This document shows positions 33,597 to 46,533 of a stretch of 64,000 nt of DNA, in pieces. The stretch spans positions 48,231-112,230 of the forward strand of contig VTPC01090616.1 in NCBI GenBank assembly GCA_011009095.1, written 5' to 3'. The translations under genes were made by a program, and so were the position numbers. The notes beneath the pieces are model-generated. The model was not told the origin of the DNA. It saw only the letters and a program-made list of their open reading frames with translations, and did not search any database. This DNA is from Ignelater luminosus (taxonomy: Eukaryota; Arthropoda; Insecta; Coleoptera; Elateridae). Position 1 is the stretch's first letter, and each line of letters opens with the position of its first letter.

Positions 33597-36500
33597 GATA
33601 AGTTTAATTATAATGTCACTCGTTTTTGGTTTTTAGTGCACCTAGCTTCTTGCTAGTGATAGATGTAACTATTCATGCACTTTGGCTCAATTGTAAATCC
33701 TGCTCAGATTTGTAAAGACAGGATTCTAGACATTCCTCTTATCAGATATCTTACTAGGCAAAACTAATCTAGCACTTCTTTCGTGCAATGTGTGGTTTCC
33801 AAGCAAAATTGTATTTTTCAGGATTTTGATTATTTACTCAGAAAAACTTACCAAGGCATTTAAACACAAAACAAGTGTATTTAGTATTTTAAATAAGATT
33901 CTAACGATTTAACCTTGCAACTTTTAATGATACGCCTCTAGCCAACTACTAACTCTAATTATTTCCATTTGAAGACACAACCTTTAATATCTTGCGACCG
34001 GTCTTCTCATCGCTGCAAAAGCTCAATGTGACAAACTAAGCACAAAACGTATTACATTCTGCAAGTAAGTCAGAGCTAACAAACTTCAATGATCCCACAT
34101 TAAGCATGTACATTAGTACATTTGAAATAATCTTCTATACTGGTAAATCTATGCATTGTCTTCTTAGGTGTTGATCTGAAACAGCAAGTTAGCATTGGTC
34201 TTGCTAATGTTAAAAAAATTTTTGTGTTAGGATGATTCTGTTTTATTCATATTCTGCCTATTCTTGCTACTAACATCACTTTATCATACATAAAAGCTAT
34301 ATTCAGAAGCAGATGGGTACGTATGGTGAAATTTCTGTTGTGGTGGACCATATTCTACAGATTCTTTTAGTTATTATCTTGTTGGTGTCATTTAATATAC
34401 GATACTACCAATGAAAATAGCTTCTGATTTTTATTGTTATTGTCGCCTCTGCAGTTAATCATCAACCAATTTTATTTGCCTGTATAAATTGTCTTGCATA
34501 ATATTCTTTTTTCATATATTTGGATTCCTTATAGAAGTTACTTTTTATCAATATTTTGTAAACAACAACTTTTTCTTCCTACTGTATTTAATACAAAACT
34601 TTATTGCTATCTTTGATATTTCTCTGAGATTTTGACTTCTTTGGATAGAACATTCATTTTTGATTTCTACCTAAGACAAATACTTTAGAATAAAGGAGAA
34701 TGTCGAATTAGTTATTACTTTACGCAAGTCGACCCTAAAAGATTATAATTGAATTTAATACAGTTGTAATAAAAAATAAATTAATGCCATTACATAACAC
34801 TTGAAGGGAAGTGAAGAAATAAAGGTCATGATTAATAAACTAAAAGACTAATCTAATAAGTAAGTGGTTAGTAAACGAAATAAGAAGAAAAATTCAAATT
34901 AGCTTTAACAGAACTCATTTATTTTAAGTTATTAATAGATTTAATGGATTCGATATTGTATACAAAATATTCAACCTGTAGCTAATTTTGGGTACTAGAT
35001 CCTTGTGTTATTGGTTAATTTTACTTGATACGAACGGTTGTGATTTATATTTTATTTTTGCATGTTTAAAAACAAAACAGGTTTTTCTAAGCAGTATGTC
35101 AAGATCAATTTCCCTGTTTTATTTTTGTTTCTTGCTCTGCGTTCTACTGCAGGTACACACGTGCTCAAAGTTTGTTGAGTTGGGCATTTTTCTAATTTGC
35201 ATTCATTTTGTCTATTTTGCTTATATTTACGACTCTACTTCTACCGAAATAATGATTAAAATTCATGTACGGTTTTTTATGTATCCTACTTTTAACGCTT
35301 TCTAAATAATAATTATTTTAGAAATTTCTAGAACATCTTTAACTTATCAACAAGAATATTTCGTAATGTAATAAATAATTTAAACATTAAACTTTATATA
35401 TTTTACCTGAGATTTTACTAAGTAAACTATAGATATAGTATAATTCTAGCAAAACATGTATCAATAACGTCTTAATTTAAAACCATAAAAATAATTACAT
35501 GTGTATAAAATATTAATTACAATGATAAAAAGAAGCTCACAACAAGTAAATAAGTATGATGACACGATGATGTTATTAATTGATTGATTTATGACAGCTA
35601 GTACTGTTGAAAGTATTAGGTGGATGGAATTGGAAAAATTAATAGCAGGTCTTCTACGCTAGCTGTTTTAAGATTGCTTAAGTTCAAGGACTGTCAGTCA
35701 TATTTACATAGTTGTAAAGTCGTATAAGCAGCAACACACGTTTTGTGTCGAAAATCAACAACTCGATCAAAACGCTCTCATTCATTTCCACAACTGTGCT
35801 GTGGAATGGTACAACATAGTTGAATGAAAAAAGTGTATTTTCCCAAAAAAAAAGTGGAAGTGTTTATAATCGTGATTAGAATCGGGAGTTAAGTAATAAG
35901 AACTTTTTATTAGGTTATTTACAAATAAGTAACTATTAATTAATAATTTACAAGTCGAAATTAAGATGCCATAAATATAAATTAAGAATTAATAATACTA
36001 TCTTGTTTTTTTTTAAATCTAATTACACTGTTTTGATGATTTGATTAGTTAAAGAAACTACCTACTATGTTTTTAATATAAAAATAAAATTGAAACAGGC
36101 AAAGTACAATTTGTTACGGATTAATTTTTTCTATTGGGTATATTCAGCAGCATATCAAAGTAAATTTTCAAGTATATTTTGTACCGTTGGAATAGTTCCA
36201 TTTCGTCCGTCGATTACCAATTTCGAGGAATTAATGGTCATTTAACTAAATCTTGCTCTAGTTCAGTTGGATAATTGCATGTATTCACTGACTCATCCCG
36301 ATCTTCTGATATGCTGCAATTTAGTTTAAGCGCTGTGTTAATGATAAAACCTGGCTATTAAGCATTTTGTTTCTGTTGCTTATGGTGTTTTGAGTGCATT
36401 GAACAGAATGCCGCTTAAATGAGATTGAGTAATTAGCTAAAAGGAATTAATTAAATAATAATGGCAAATCATTGGTCGTCAAATTAAAATTCTAGTAGGA

Positions 36501-39439
36501 ACTATAAACTTTAAAAGTTTCTCTTATGTGATATACTAACAATAAGTTGGAAGAGCTGATACAGAAGTTATTATCGATAAGGAGCTTTTCTAATAAAATT
36601 CTCGTGGCTTTACAATAATACAAATAAATAGGTGACAGATTAGACATTAAATGAAAGTGACAAGTAATTAAGACAATTTTAATGAAGAATACAAATTTAC
36701 TATGTTACGTATGCTAGTATTCTGCTTTGTGCATTTCCTTTTCATGAAAGTAAGAAAGTTTAGGAAGCCATAATGATTTAATCGCCAAATTGGCACACTG
36801 CGAATGCTGACAATACAAGAAGACATTTTTCTGAAGATAAATGTGTTTCACAACTTTAAATTGTTATTTGCGAGGCGTCACTCTATATTGAGAATGTTAA
36901 ATTTATAAAATGTTTATAATACTAATTACAACATACAAGGGTGAAAGCTTCTTTGCCGAAACATTATACATATAGTTATTTCGAATGAAAAAATAGATAA
37001 ACAAATCTAGGAAAGACAATACTTGGTTTTACTTCAATGCAGTCTTCTTCTGCTAAATATGAATTACATAAAATTATGCCAAAATACTTTCAAAGTCAGA
37101 ATGTTAAATATTTCACATTTAAGTCGAATAAACCAAATTAACTGAAAGTTTAGTCTTGAAAATTCTAATAAATGTAAAATAAGAATCAAGCTTCCATAGT
37201 TACAAAATAAATAAAATCGAGATTTTTTTAAATACTGATAACTACTAAACCGATATCAAGAAATGCTGTACAGTAATTGTAAATTTCTGATATAGGCCCG
37301 GTATTGTAAACAATTTACTAGACAAGTATCAAGTAGCCAGCTAAGTTTATTTTTTTCTATTGAGTTTAGATGACATTAACTTTCAAAGTAAATTATACTC
37401 TGGAAGTAGAAGGTTTTATAATAAGATTTTTTAATAAAATAATAATGAAATTCAATCGATTGCACTACATGAGCGATATGTAGACTTAAAAAGTGGACAA
37501 GTTTTATTCAAGATATTTTTGCTGTACAATCTAGTTTAAAATCAACTTTTTATTGATTTCATTGCCATAGTAGTTATTGTCAAACAATATTCAGTGTAAT
37601 CTTAACCAATTTAACTATATTTGAGCGCCCCCAATCAGATATGATAGATGGCTCTCCCTTGGACTCCCAATGAGACTTGAGGATCTGCATTAATAAGACA
37701 TCGAAAAATTTATATTTCCTATAGTCCTATAAGTCGTGGCACTCCCTAAAAATTATGTAACCCAAGGCCTGTGCTGCAGGTGCCTTGCCGGGAGGATGAA
37801 AATATTGCAACAATATTACATTACATACAAACTGATTTACACTAGACATAAAAAGGTGTTCTGTTTTTTATTGTCCACGATTACATATCGTAGAATAGAA
37901 AATATAGATTAATTAATAATGCTTTGGTGCAACTAACTGTAGGAATGCGGCATTACTTCCACCGTAAAGAAACAAGGACGCTTGATCATTAAAGTGTAAA
38001 TCTCATTACAGTAAAAACGGCTAAAATTAAGCATATATTCATGCTGCTTGATAATGAAGTTCCCTCCAATTATTGATTGCAATATAATTTGGAAAAATCT
38101 AATAAAAAGATCTGCTGTAAAGTCCCATTAATAAAGCGCACATTTTAGAATATAACAGAATTTGAATAGATTAAACTTCAAATTTTCCATGACTTAACTG
38201 TCTGGAAAAAAGAATATATGAATGAATAATACTATTTGATATTTGTAAATAAGCCGTGTTTACTGTTTATGTTTAGTTTATTATTACATAATTATAATTA
38301 ATTGTATACTAAATTTTCCAAATACAAATCTTAATAGTCAGTATTAAAAAGAAAAATAAAAAATGTATTTATAATAAAATCTATTAACACCTCTTTAATA
38401 AAGATTTTATTAATTTAATTAGAAAAGCTAACATAAGTTACATTTGTGTAAGATTATGAAACATGATAGAATTGATAGATTTTTATCTCGAAGAGTTTTT
38501 AAGAAAATCTTTAAACTTAAATCCGGTTTGAAACTTCTCTGGTTGCTATTTTTCCTCAAAATAAAATGCAGAGGAGAATACTTCACTACAGAAAAAGTAT
38601 CTATCATTCCCCGCAAAACTTACTAAATAAAACTAGGTCAAGTTTGTCGTCTGTTTGAATTGACCAAAAAATTCAGCTCGTTATGTTGTTCCTTGTTGAC
38701 ATAATACCTATGTTTAACAAAAACCTGCGTCTTGTTTTTGTTGTCATCGGTTCACCTGAATTGGCAGCTGACAATAGATTATTTAATAAATAGTCATAAA
38801 ACATGCAATAAAAATAATAATGAATCGATAATACGTTCATTCTATAATCGGCATAATTTGCTTTTTCTATTCCCTTTACAAACCATTAATTTAATTTAAA
38901 AAGCAAATAAATTGCTTTGTGTTACATCTGAAATGCTATAAATCAAAAACTAAAGTGCATCATAATGCATCGCTTTAGAATTTTAACAAAAGCTCTAAAT
39001 AGAATTTAATCAGTATTCTCATTAAAGGAGACATGAAAGCAGAATTGAAGCGAGGATCTTAACTGAATAAATATACTAAGCCAAAGGAAATTTGGTTTGG
39101 CGATAATTGCATATCTCTTTAATACAGTTTTAGTCGATTTTACCTCAAATACCCATCCTACATTAAACAGAATGTATTTATTTGTAAGATTACTCCATTC
39201 CAAACATTTTTGGATTAATAATTCTGAGAGATAAATTTAGAGATGGTAATTAAGTCCATTGTAATTTGTTTATAGAAGGCAATATTTGTTAATTAAAAGA
39301 ATAGGAGGCAAAATATAAAAATAGATTTCTAAAAGTATTGTTTTAATTAATTGCTTAAATGGTTTCTGGATTACTGCGATAAATATGCACTACAAGTCAG
39401 TTTTCCGAATTAAACGTCTAAAAATATATTAAATATAAT
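33597..39439. other. Long AT-rich region, probable receptor intron
   Basis: Nearly 6 kb with no convincing gene, RNA gene or TIR pair. A GC-richer block at about 37625-37800 (AGCGCCCCCAATCAG, CTGTGCTGCAGGTGCCTTGC) looks like repeat debris but could not be named. Confidence 0.45.
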
Positions 39440-41525
39440 CTGCAAAACAGCCCACAGGAAATTGACAGAGAAATCGGAATAATAGGTGATATAAAATACA
39501 ACACAGATAAACGATTCTACGCAGTTCCTATACAAGTTAAGGGTCGCAAATTACATACAAAACATAAATCAAAAAGGTGACTCAGAAACCCTAAATAAAG
39601 AAGCAAAGGAGTGTCTTTTCCAGGCAGCAAAAGAAGCACTGGGAAAGGAAGAAAAACAAACAAAACAAAAAGAAAAACAATGGTGAAATAACCAAATAGA
39701 ACGGTTGGTGGAGGAAAAGAAAAAAGCATATGAGAAATGGCTGGTTACACAAGATAGAGAAGATAGAAGAGAGTACATGCGATATAACAGGAAGGTGAAG
39801 AAAGAAGTCACAAAACTGAAAAATGAAGCATGGGAAAATAAATGTGCAGAGATTGAAAGATTGAAAGAGCACAAGGTCCAATGAAGTATGGAAAATATTA
39901 AAAAACCAAAAAACAAAGGAAAAACAAACAATACTACCAATAAGATTAGAAACGTGGAAAGCATATTATGAAAAATTGTTGAACGAAAATTGAGAAGAGT
40001 ATGAAGAAATAAATTAGTCTATTGAATGCTAAAAACGAAAACTGTGCAGAAATCAGTACGAAAGAAATCAAGAAAGCACTTAAAAATATGAAGAATAGAC
40101 GGTCACTAGGTCCTGGAAATTGTCCGATGGAACTGGTCAAATATGCTCCAACTAGTGCTATAGAAATAATACAGAATATATTCAATAAATCCTTACAAGA
40201 TGACGAAATTGCTAAAGAATGCAAAATGGCAGACATAACATCTATATTCAAAAAAGGAAATAAATCAGAATGTAGCAATTAAAGGGGTATTAGTGTAACC
40301 TATTCTATTGGAAGGCTGTATGGACGAATTACAAAAGGAAGAATAGAAAAAGAAATAGACGAAGAGGAAGAGGAAGACCAAAGCGGGTTTAGAGCAGGAA
40401 GGTCCTGCATTGACAATGTTTTTACGATAGCACAGTTAATAGAGAAGTCAATAGAATACAACAGAGAAGTACACATTGTGTTCATAGACATAAAAAAAAG
40501 CTTATGATAGCGTGCCCATCAAGAAACTGTGGTAAATACTAGAAAGGAGCAATATAAGTAGAACACACATAAACACAATAAAACAAATATATGTAAACAG
40601 AGTAAAAGTGAAAAACAGAATATCAGAAGAATTTAAGTGTAATCAGGGATTAAGACAAGGCTGTTCACTATCCCCTAATCTATTTAAATTATATCTGCAA
40701 TCAGCACTAAAAGGATGTAAAAATAAATGCAACCTGATGAGGATCCCAATTGAAGACAATATATTATGCAACTTGCTATTTGCAGATGATCAAGTTATAC
40801 TGGAGGAAGATCATGAGGATGCAGAGTATATGCTGCGGAAATTAATAGAGGAATATACGAAGCGGGGGTTAAAGCTAAACTTGGACAAAACCAAACATAT
40901 GGCAATTGGTGCAGAAGACAAGGACCTAGTTACACAGAAAGGAATAGTAAAACACTGCTCAGAATACAAGTACCTAGGAATCACTATAACAAAGGGAGGA
41001 GTCAGAAACAACGAAATACAAAATAAAATCGGACAAGGAAGAATGACAATACAAATGTTAAAGTCAACGGTAATTGAGTAATAAAATAAAAAAAGAAACA
41101 AAAAACACATATTTAAAGCTATAACGGAAAGTGTTACTACATATGAAGCAGAGGTATGGGTGCTAGACAAAAAAAATGGAAAATAGACTCAAAGCGCTAG
41201 AGATGAATTTTTGGAGAAGGAGCTGCGGAGTATCAAAGATGGACAGAATAAGAAATGAAGTAATTAGAGAAAAGATGAACGTATCCTACTAGATATAGTC
41301 AACACCAAGCAGCTGTTGTGATATGGGCATGTCAGAAGAATGTAAGAACAAAGATGGCCATTACAAATGTATAAATGAACCCCTCATACAAGGAGAAAAA
41401 AAAGACCTAGAGTAAAACAAAAATAGAGGAATTAATAGAAGCCAGAAACTTAGAAGAATATGACTGGCAAGATAGACAGTTTTGACGATTAAGAAGCGAA
41501 ATACGGCATTAGTTGTAGAAATTCG
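39440..41525 (+). mobile_element. RTE-like LINE remnant with endonuclease-to-RT linker and RT
   Basis: In plus-strand order: a charged linker (NQIERLVEEKKKAYEKWL, REYMRYNRKVKKEV) at 39690-39810. The RT entry ISTKEIKKALKNMKN and SLGPGNCPMEL follows at 40050-40135. RGISVTYSIGRLYGRI and QSGFRAGRSCIDNVFTIAQL are at 40285-40440. VFIDIKK then AYDS, the first catalytic Asp motif, is split by one extra A in an A run near 40492-40499. NQGLRQGCSLSPNLF is at 40640, and LLFADDQVILEEDHED, the intact FADD box, is at 40778-40825. YKYLGITITKGG follows, then a degraded tail with LKALEMNFWRRSCGVSKMDR. In-frame stops replace residues at about 40279 and 40533. It ends in (TA)n at 41528-41537, as RTE elements end in short tandem repeats. 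It is 5' truncated. Confidence 0.8.
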
Positions 41526-41571
41526 GAATATATATATACAAATACTCTAAACATTTTTTTAAACAATTGCA

Positions 41572-41600
41572 CAGTGGTGGCCAATAGTACGAACCCATGT
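41572..41600 (+). repeat. Possible lone Tc1-type end
   Basis: CAGTGGTGGCCAATAGTACG resembles the terminal repeats of Tc1-like elements (CAGTGGTGGCCAAAA-type). No inverted partner was found nearby. Confidence 0.25.
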
Positions 41601-44433
41601 AAATGTATTTGCTATTATTGAAAGTATCCGAACAAGCTTTTGATTTTGACATGTGCCAAATCGAATAGTTTGTCTCTGTCCTAGGCCACTATAAGAGGAC
41701 TGCGTACGCCATACGCTGCATATCCAGTAAACCATCCTGAGAGAAGAACCCCAACCGTTCTACTACATAGTCAAAGAGGTTTCGTAGCTTTGTTCGTTTT
41801 TCTGTCTAAATGGGGTTTAAAAGTCGGGCAGCCTGTTAGGTAGAATTACCCTAACGCTTCACCTCAAAAAGCATGTCTATTAGATATAGAGTTATTGAAG
41901 TACCTAGAAATAAACTTTTTATACTTATAGGCTAAATCCAAGGGCCGATTAATTATTCATCTAAAGCAGTGTCTTTAATGTAGATTAAGACACTTTGATA
42001 ATTCATTATTAACAAAACCATGCTAGGCTCAGCTATAGATAAAACATTTTTTAAAATATTTTACTGATAGAATCCCCAAATTTACTTTGGGTGTTAATAT
42101 ACAAGTTAATAAGACCTAAGGTGAATTTTTCTTAAATTTCATTTAGAATTTATGTTGTAAGTACCCAAGTATTTTTTTTCTTAAATTATCTACGTTTTAA
42201 GGTTTTCTTCTCATTACTGAGAATGGTCCTGCTCCAGTAGTTGCCTTAGAAATAATTCGAGGTAAATAATGATCTAAATTTAACTTTATTTATATCATTG
42301 TTTTTTGTACAATTGGTGTAGAATTTTCATACTCTTATAGTCATGCACCAAACTTCTATGTAATGTGTTCATTTTATACCATACCTGTCATTTGTCCGAA
42401 ACAGAAAACTTATATTTTCGATAAGTTACGACAATCGACTTTAAATAAAACGAATTACAATACAAATCTAGGAAATAACGGGCTATGGTCTAATAAAGAA
42501 GAAAGAAGACAAAAAAGAACTCCGTACTTCTTACGAAATTTTGAATATTGAAGAGGGATCTTGTGGTATCCACCTTCAATAATTTTTACAGTGAAAAAAC
42601 CAAAATTGGATCAGATTTTGATTTTGGGAAATGCCAGCAGAAATCTGAAAAAACTAAATTAGAAATAATTAGACTGATAGAGTTAAATGCGGGCCCGGTA
42701 TACTGGTTGTCAATCTCTGTATACTTTAAACCTCCAAGAATATGACGAAGGTCTTTAAAGTATTGTAATTATTTTATGCTGGCTTTCCATTTTGTAATAG
42801 TATGGGAATTAGCTCTTACTTTCTAATATGTCAGTTGGTAAGTTCTTATGTTATATGCTGTGTATGTTTGAAATGAGACCTATGATCTTCTATCACCCTT
42901 TGATTAGCAACCTTATTTTATTAAGTAGTTGGGCTTTCCACTAATACTTTCTATCGAAATGAATGTATTTCTAATAATTTAATATCAGATTACAAATTTT
43001 AAATCGTGTTGTTTCAATATGTATTTTTTAAAATTAAAAGAGATGTGAACAAACAAGAAATATTGTGGATTACTGTTTTCACTAACTGTGTAAGTCGCCC
43101 TAATTCCTTCTTGATTCCCTAAAAGAATTTTTTGAGTTTTGCAGATTATGCAAATTTTATTCCAGCAAATTCTTGCAATTATTTTCATTTTTCGTTTCTA
43201 AATTATTCTCACATTTTATGAAAATCTTCCGCACTCAGACAGATATATTGATTCCAGTTACGTTCAAAATCATTAAACTTCCATGCTTAAAATATATTAT
43301 CTGGAGATACTTAACGGTTAGGGATGCGAACTAGATATTTTTTGCAACGACACAATTTTACAAACTAGAATGAGAAAAGATAGAATTAGAGGTTGATAAA
43401 AAAAAGTAAGTCAAGGGTGGCGTATTCTTGTTGGCCTTATATAGATCCTAGCTACAATTTGAAATCAGCAAATAAATACTACCTTTATAAGAGTGAAAAT
43501 TCAATAATATGTTTTCTATCGGAGAGTTGCTTTTCTTTTCGAAAAGGACACCACGGGTGGTGTGAGAAGTATAAACTTCACAATTTGATTTTGTATTCCT
43601 TTTCCATAGATTTAAATTGCTCAAAGAAAAGAATTTAAAAAGCGACTTTTTAATTACCTATCAAGTTAAGAATTTATGAGATATTAACTGTGTAGTTTCA
43701 ACATAAATTTCATTCTCCGTTAAAGAGCAGATATAACCTTATGTAACAAAAATTAATATTTTTTGCAACAGGCTTACTTTTCTGCTTAATTATAACTTGT
43801 TGTGGTAATTTTAAAGACGATGCAATTGTTTCTTAGATTAATATTGCATCTGAATTAGTACATTTTCCAATTCATTTAAGAAATTGATCCAAAAAATTTA
43901 GACATTTATTTATTCAATAGAAGAACCACGCTTACAATGTGAAAAGTAGTCATTTTGTATTGTAAAGTGCAACAAGCCAAATAAAATTATTACAAGGGTA
44001 CAAATAAAACAGTTTTTGGTTCTTAAACAAGACTAGGTAATCCTTATGTAACTTTTCATTCTGAATTCAAATCTGCTTTTTAGATGTTTTCTATTACGTC
44101 CAGTTTTTGAAATATATGCATTTGAAGTTCTATTGGACAGTGTAATTATAATTACTTTAGGTAATTACTTATTAGCGATAAGATGTTTTGGAAATGAGGT
44201 AATTCCATTCCGCGTATATTAGAAAGTTATTAATATGCCATCAGCAGGTATGTCACTCTGATAAATATTTGTAAATATTATTTCAACTCTCCATAAGTGG
44301 GATCACTTATGTATGAATCTGTTAAGTGTTAGTACTGTTTTCTGGAGCGAGTGAAGTTTTATAATGTTGCATTATCACTACTTAGCAAAGAAGATTTCTT
44401 GTGTTTTGAGTAATAACTATAGAAACATTAATC
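41601..44433. other. AT-rich region without recognised gene
   Basis: Short open frames at 42363-42745 and 43393-43638 have no recognisable domains and AT-driven composition. No other structure was identified. Confidence 0.45.
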
Positions 44434-45686
44434 ATGTCCCGTAAATGTGCAAACTATCCGAAGAGTTTTTGTTACGTTTGTGGAGAGCTTACTGCTAAAC
44501 ACCAAAATCGATGTTTTACTGCGCTAATAAGGAGAGCTTATCGTCTGTACCTTGGATGTCAAGTTAAAGATCAAGATAAGCAATGATCACTACATATCTC
44601 TTATGTTGTTAGTGCAAATCGCCTTCGACAGTGGATAAAAGGTTCCCGTGTATGTATCCCCTCGCAGTACCTATAATATGGAGGGAACAAAAAGGATCAT
44701 TTAACCGATTGTTACTTCTGCATAACAAAGATAGCAGCCTTCTCTGCAAAAAAAAATAAAAAATCTGTTGTGTATCCTAATTTAACATCGCCGATAAGAC
44801 CCGTTGGCCACTGTACTGATCTTCCAGTTCCTGTGCCATCAGAAACATTTGAAGGATCAGCTTTCTAGCTGGTCAAAAGTTTCTAGCAATAATCCAGAGT
44901 TTATTCCTCCAGATCTCACTGAGCCACATTTGATCAAACAGGCACAACTAAACAATTTAGTTTGTGATTTGAACTCAAGCAAAAGCAAGGTCGAGTTGCT
45001 TGGTTCCCGATTGAAAAGCTGGAATTTATTAGAACACAGTACTAAAATTAGTCATTTTTGTAACCGCGAAAAGAAGTTGACGGTTTGATGGAAACCCTTT
45101 GACGTAAACACGAACCAGAAGAATGGCGACTCTTCATTGATGCATCTAAATTTAGTTTGAAAGCAGTTCTATTGCACAATGGCAACGCATTGCCTTCAGT
45201 TCCCATTGCATATTCAGTTCACCTAAAGGAATCTTATGAAACTATGAAATGCCTTTTAACGACCATAGACTATAAACGATACGAGTGGAAAATCTGTGGA
45301 GATTCGAAAGTTATAGCTTTGTTATTAGAAATACAGCTGGGATTTACAAAATACAGTTGCTTTGTGTGCGAGGGTGACAGTCGTGCTAAATCGCAGCATT
45401 ATAGTGTGAAAAGCTGGCCAAGTAGGCAGATAGTTCTGAAAAAAAAAATATTTTACATGAAAGCTTTGTGGATAGAAACAATATCTATTTGCCCCCTTTG
45501 CATATAAAGTTAGGGCTGATAAAGAATTTTGTAAAAGGTGTGGACCGTGGCGGAAGAGGTCTTCAGTACATAAAAGAAAAATTTCCAAAAATCAGCAACG
45601 CTAAGATAAAGGAGGGCATATGTGTGAGTCCTCAAATTCGGCAATTAATGAATGACAGCGGTTCTACTAATCTAAGAGAACTGTAG
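44434..45686 (+). pseudogene. Decayed member of a multicopy arthropod zinc-binding protein family
   Basis: The ATG at 44434 starts SRKCANYPKSFCYVCGELT, then LIRRAYRLYLGCQVKDQDK. A TGA at 44584 stands where the family usually has Trp. The frame continues through RQWIKGSRVC, DHLTDCYFCITKIAAF and YPNLTSPIRPVGHCTDLPVP. After a frameshift near 44870 come EFIPPDLTEPHLIKQAQLN and LNSSKSKVELLGSRLKSWNL. A deletion near 45080 removes part of the next block; then EEWRLFIDASKFSLKAVLLH, YKRYEWKICGDSKVIALLL, LGFTKYSCFVCEGDSRAKS and, after another shift near 45478, NNIYLPPLHIKLGLIKNFVK, ending at 45686. The paired CxxC motifs suggest zinc binding. I recognise the order from uncharacterised multicopy arthropod proteins that behave like transposon genes. 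It is intronless and clearly dead. Confidence 0.65.
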
Positions 45687-46412
45687 TGAAATTTTAAAAG
45701 TTTGGACCTTCTAACCACATCCTTTGCACAGTGATGTTGAGAATTCTATTTTTGCGTTTGTAGGTAGCTGTATGTTGAAGTTATTCTGATTTCGGTGGTT
45801 TCTCCGTTAAGTCTGTGAAAAACTTCCTGAACAGGAGATTTAGAGATTTTCGGGCGCCATAGGCACTGTTTTGAGCAACGCGGTTTTTCCACATTAGGCT
45901 AATAAGACGGTATTACTTATATTTATTATGGGCGAGAAAAATCTTTTCAAGTAAGAATTACCTCATCATACATTTTATCTTGCAGTTTCACAATTATAAA
46001 ACTCGTTCGGCACCAGGGTTGTTGTACTGTGCAACGTAATTTTAATAATAATAAACGACGAAGAGAAAAATTCTTGTTAATCAAGATGTTAACAAACAGA
46101 ACTTTTGGGTTGTAAAGTGTTTACAACGAATTCCTAAAGTCTAGTATACCTGAGGAAAGGTTTTAGCATCATTGGTATAGAAGATGTACTCTTTTTCTAA
46201 CGAGCTACTAATGAACGTCAATTTCACAACGGGATCAGTAAGTGTTCGAAACTATCAGCTTCAAATTGTAGTATACAATTTCACACACGTTTCTCATTTG
46301 GGAAAATAAATTCTCTTCGAAACGAGTCGAAGCGGTAGCTACCAATATAAACAAAAGATTATTATTAGATAAGAGATACTTTCTTATGATTTCTGTATTG
46401 ATAAGTATATAT
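45687..46412. other. Spacer after the pseudogene
   Basis: A slightly GC-richer patch around 45780-45890 may be the 3' flank of the repeat family. No ends were recognised. Confidence 0.4.
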
Positions 46413-46533
46413 TTCGCAACCAGTTTCGCCTGTTAATTAGCCATCGTTGGGTGAAAGATTGTCATTTAGTTATCAGTTGATAACAATTTTTCATCAGAGG
46501 ATGCCTAACGATTAGGCGAAACCGGTTGTAAAA
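46413..46533. repeat. Imperfect hairpin with 30-bp arms
   Basis: CAACCAGTTTCGCCTGTTAATTAG at 46418 pairs with the inverted AACGATTAGGCGAAACCGGTTG near 46507-46528, around a loop that itself contains GTTATCA/TGATAAC. It looks like the stem of a palindromic MITE or a folded transposon end. There is no evidence of transcription. Confidence 0.6.

Noticed and set aside
34988..35305. 105-residue hydrophobic plus-strand frame in the presumed receptor intron, considered as a membrane exon
   Set aside because: It lacks TM6/TM7 GPCR signatures, and its composition is that of T-rich DNA.
39517..40278. Several long hydrophobic minus-strand frames (up to 131 residues)
   Set aside because: They are antisense to the A-rich, Lys/Glu-rich LINE linker and RT, which creates Phe/Leu/Ser-rich antisense frames.
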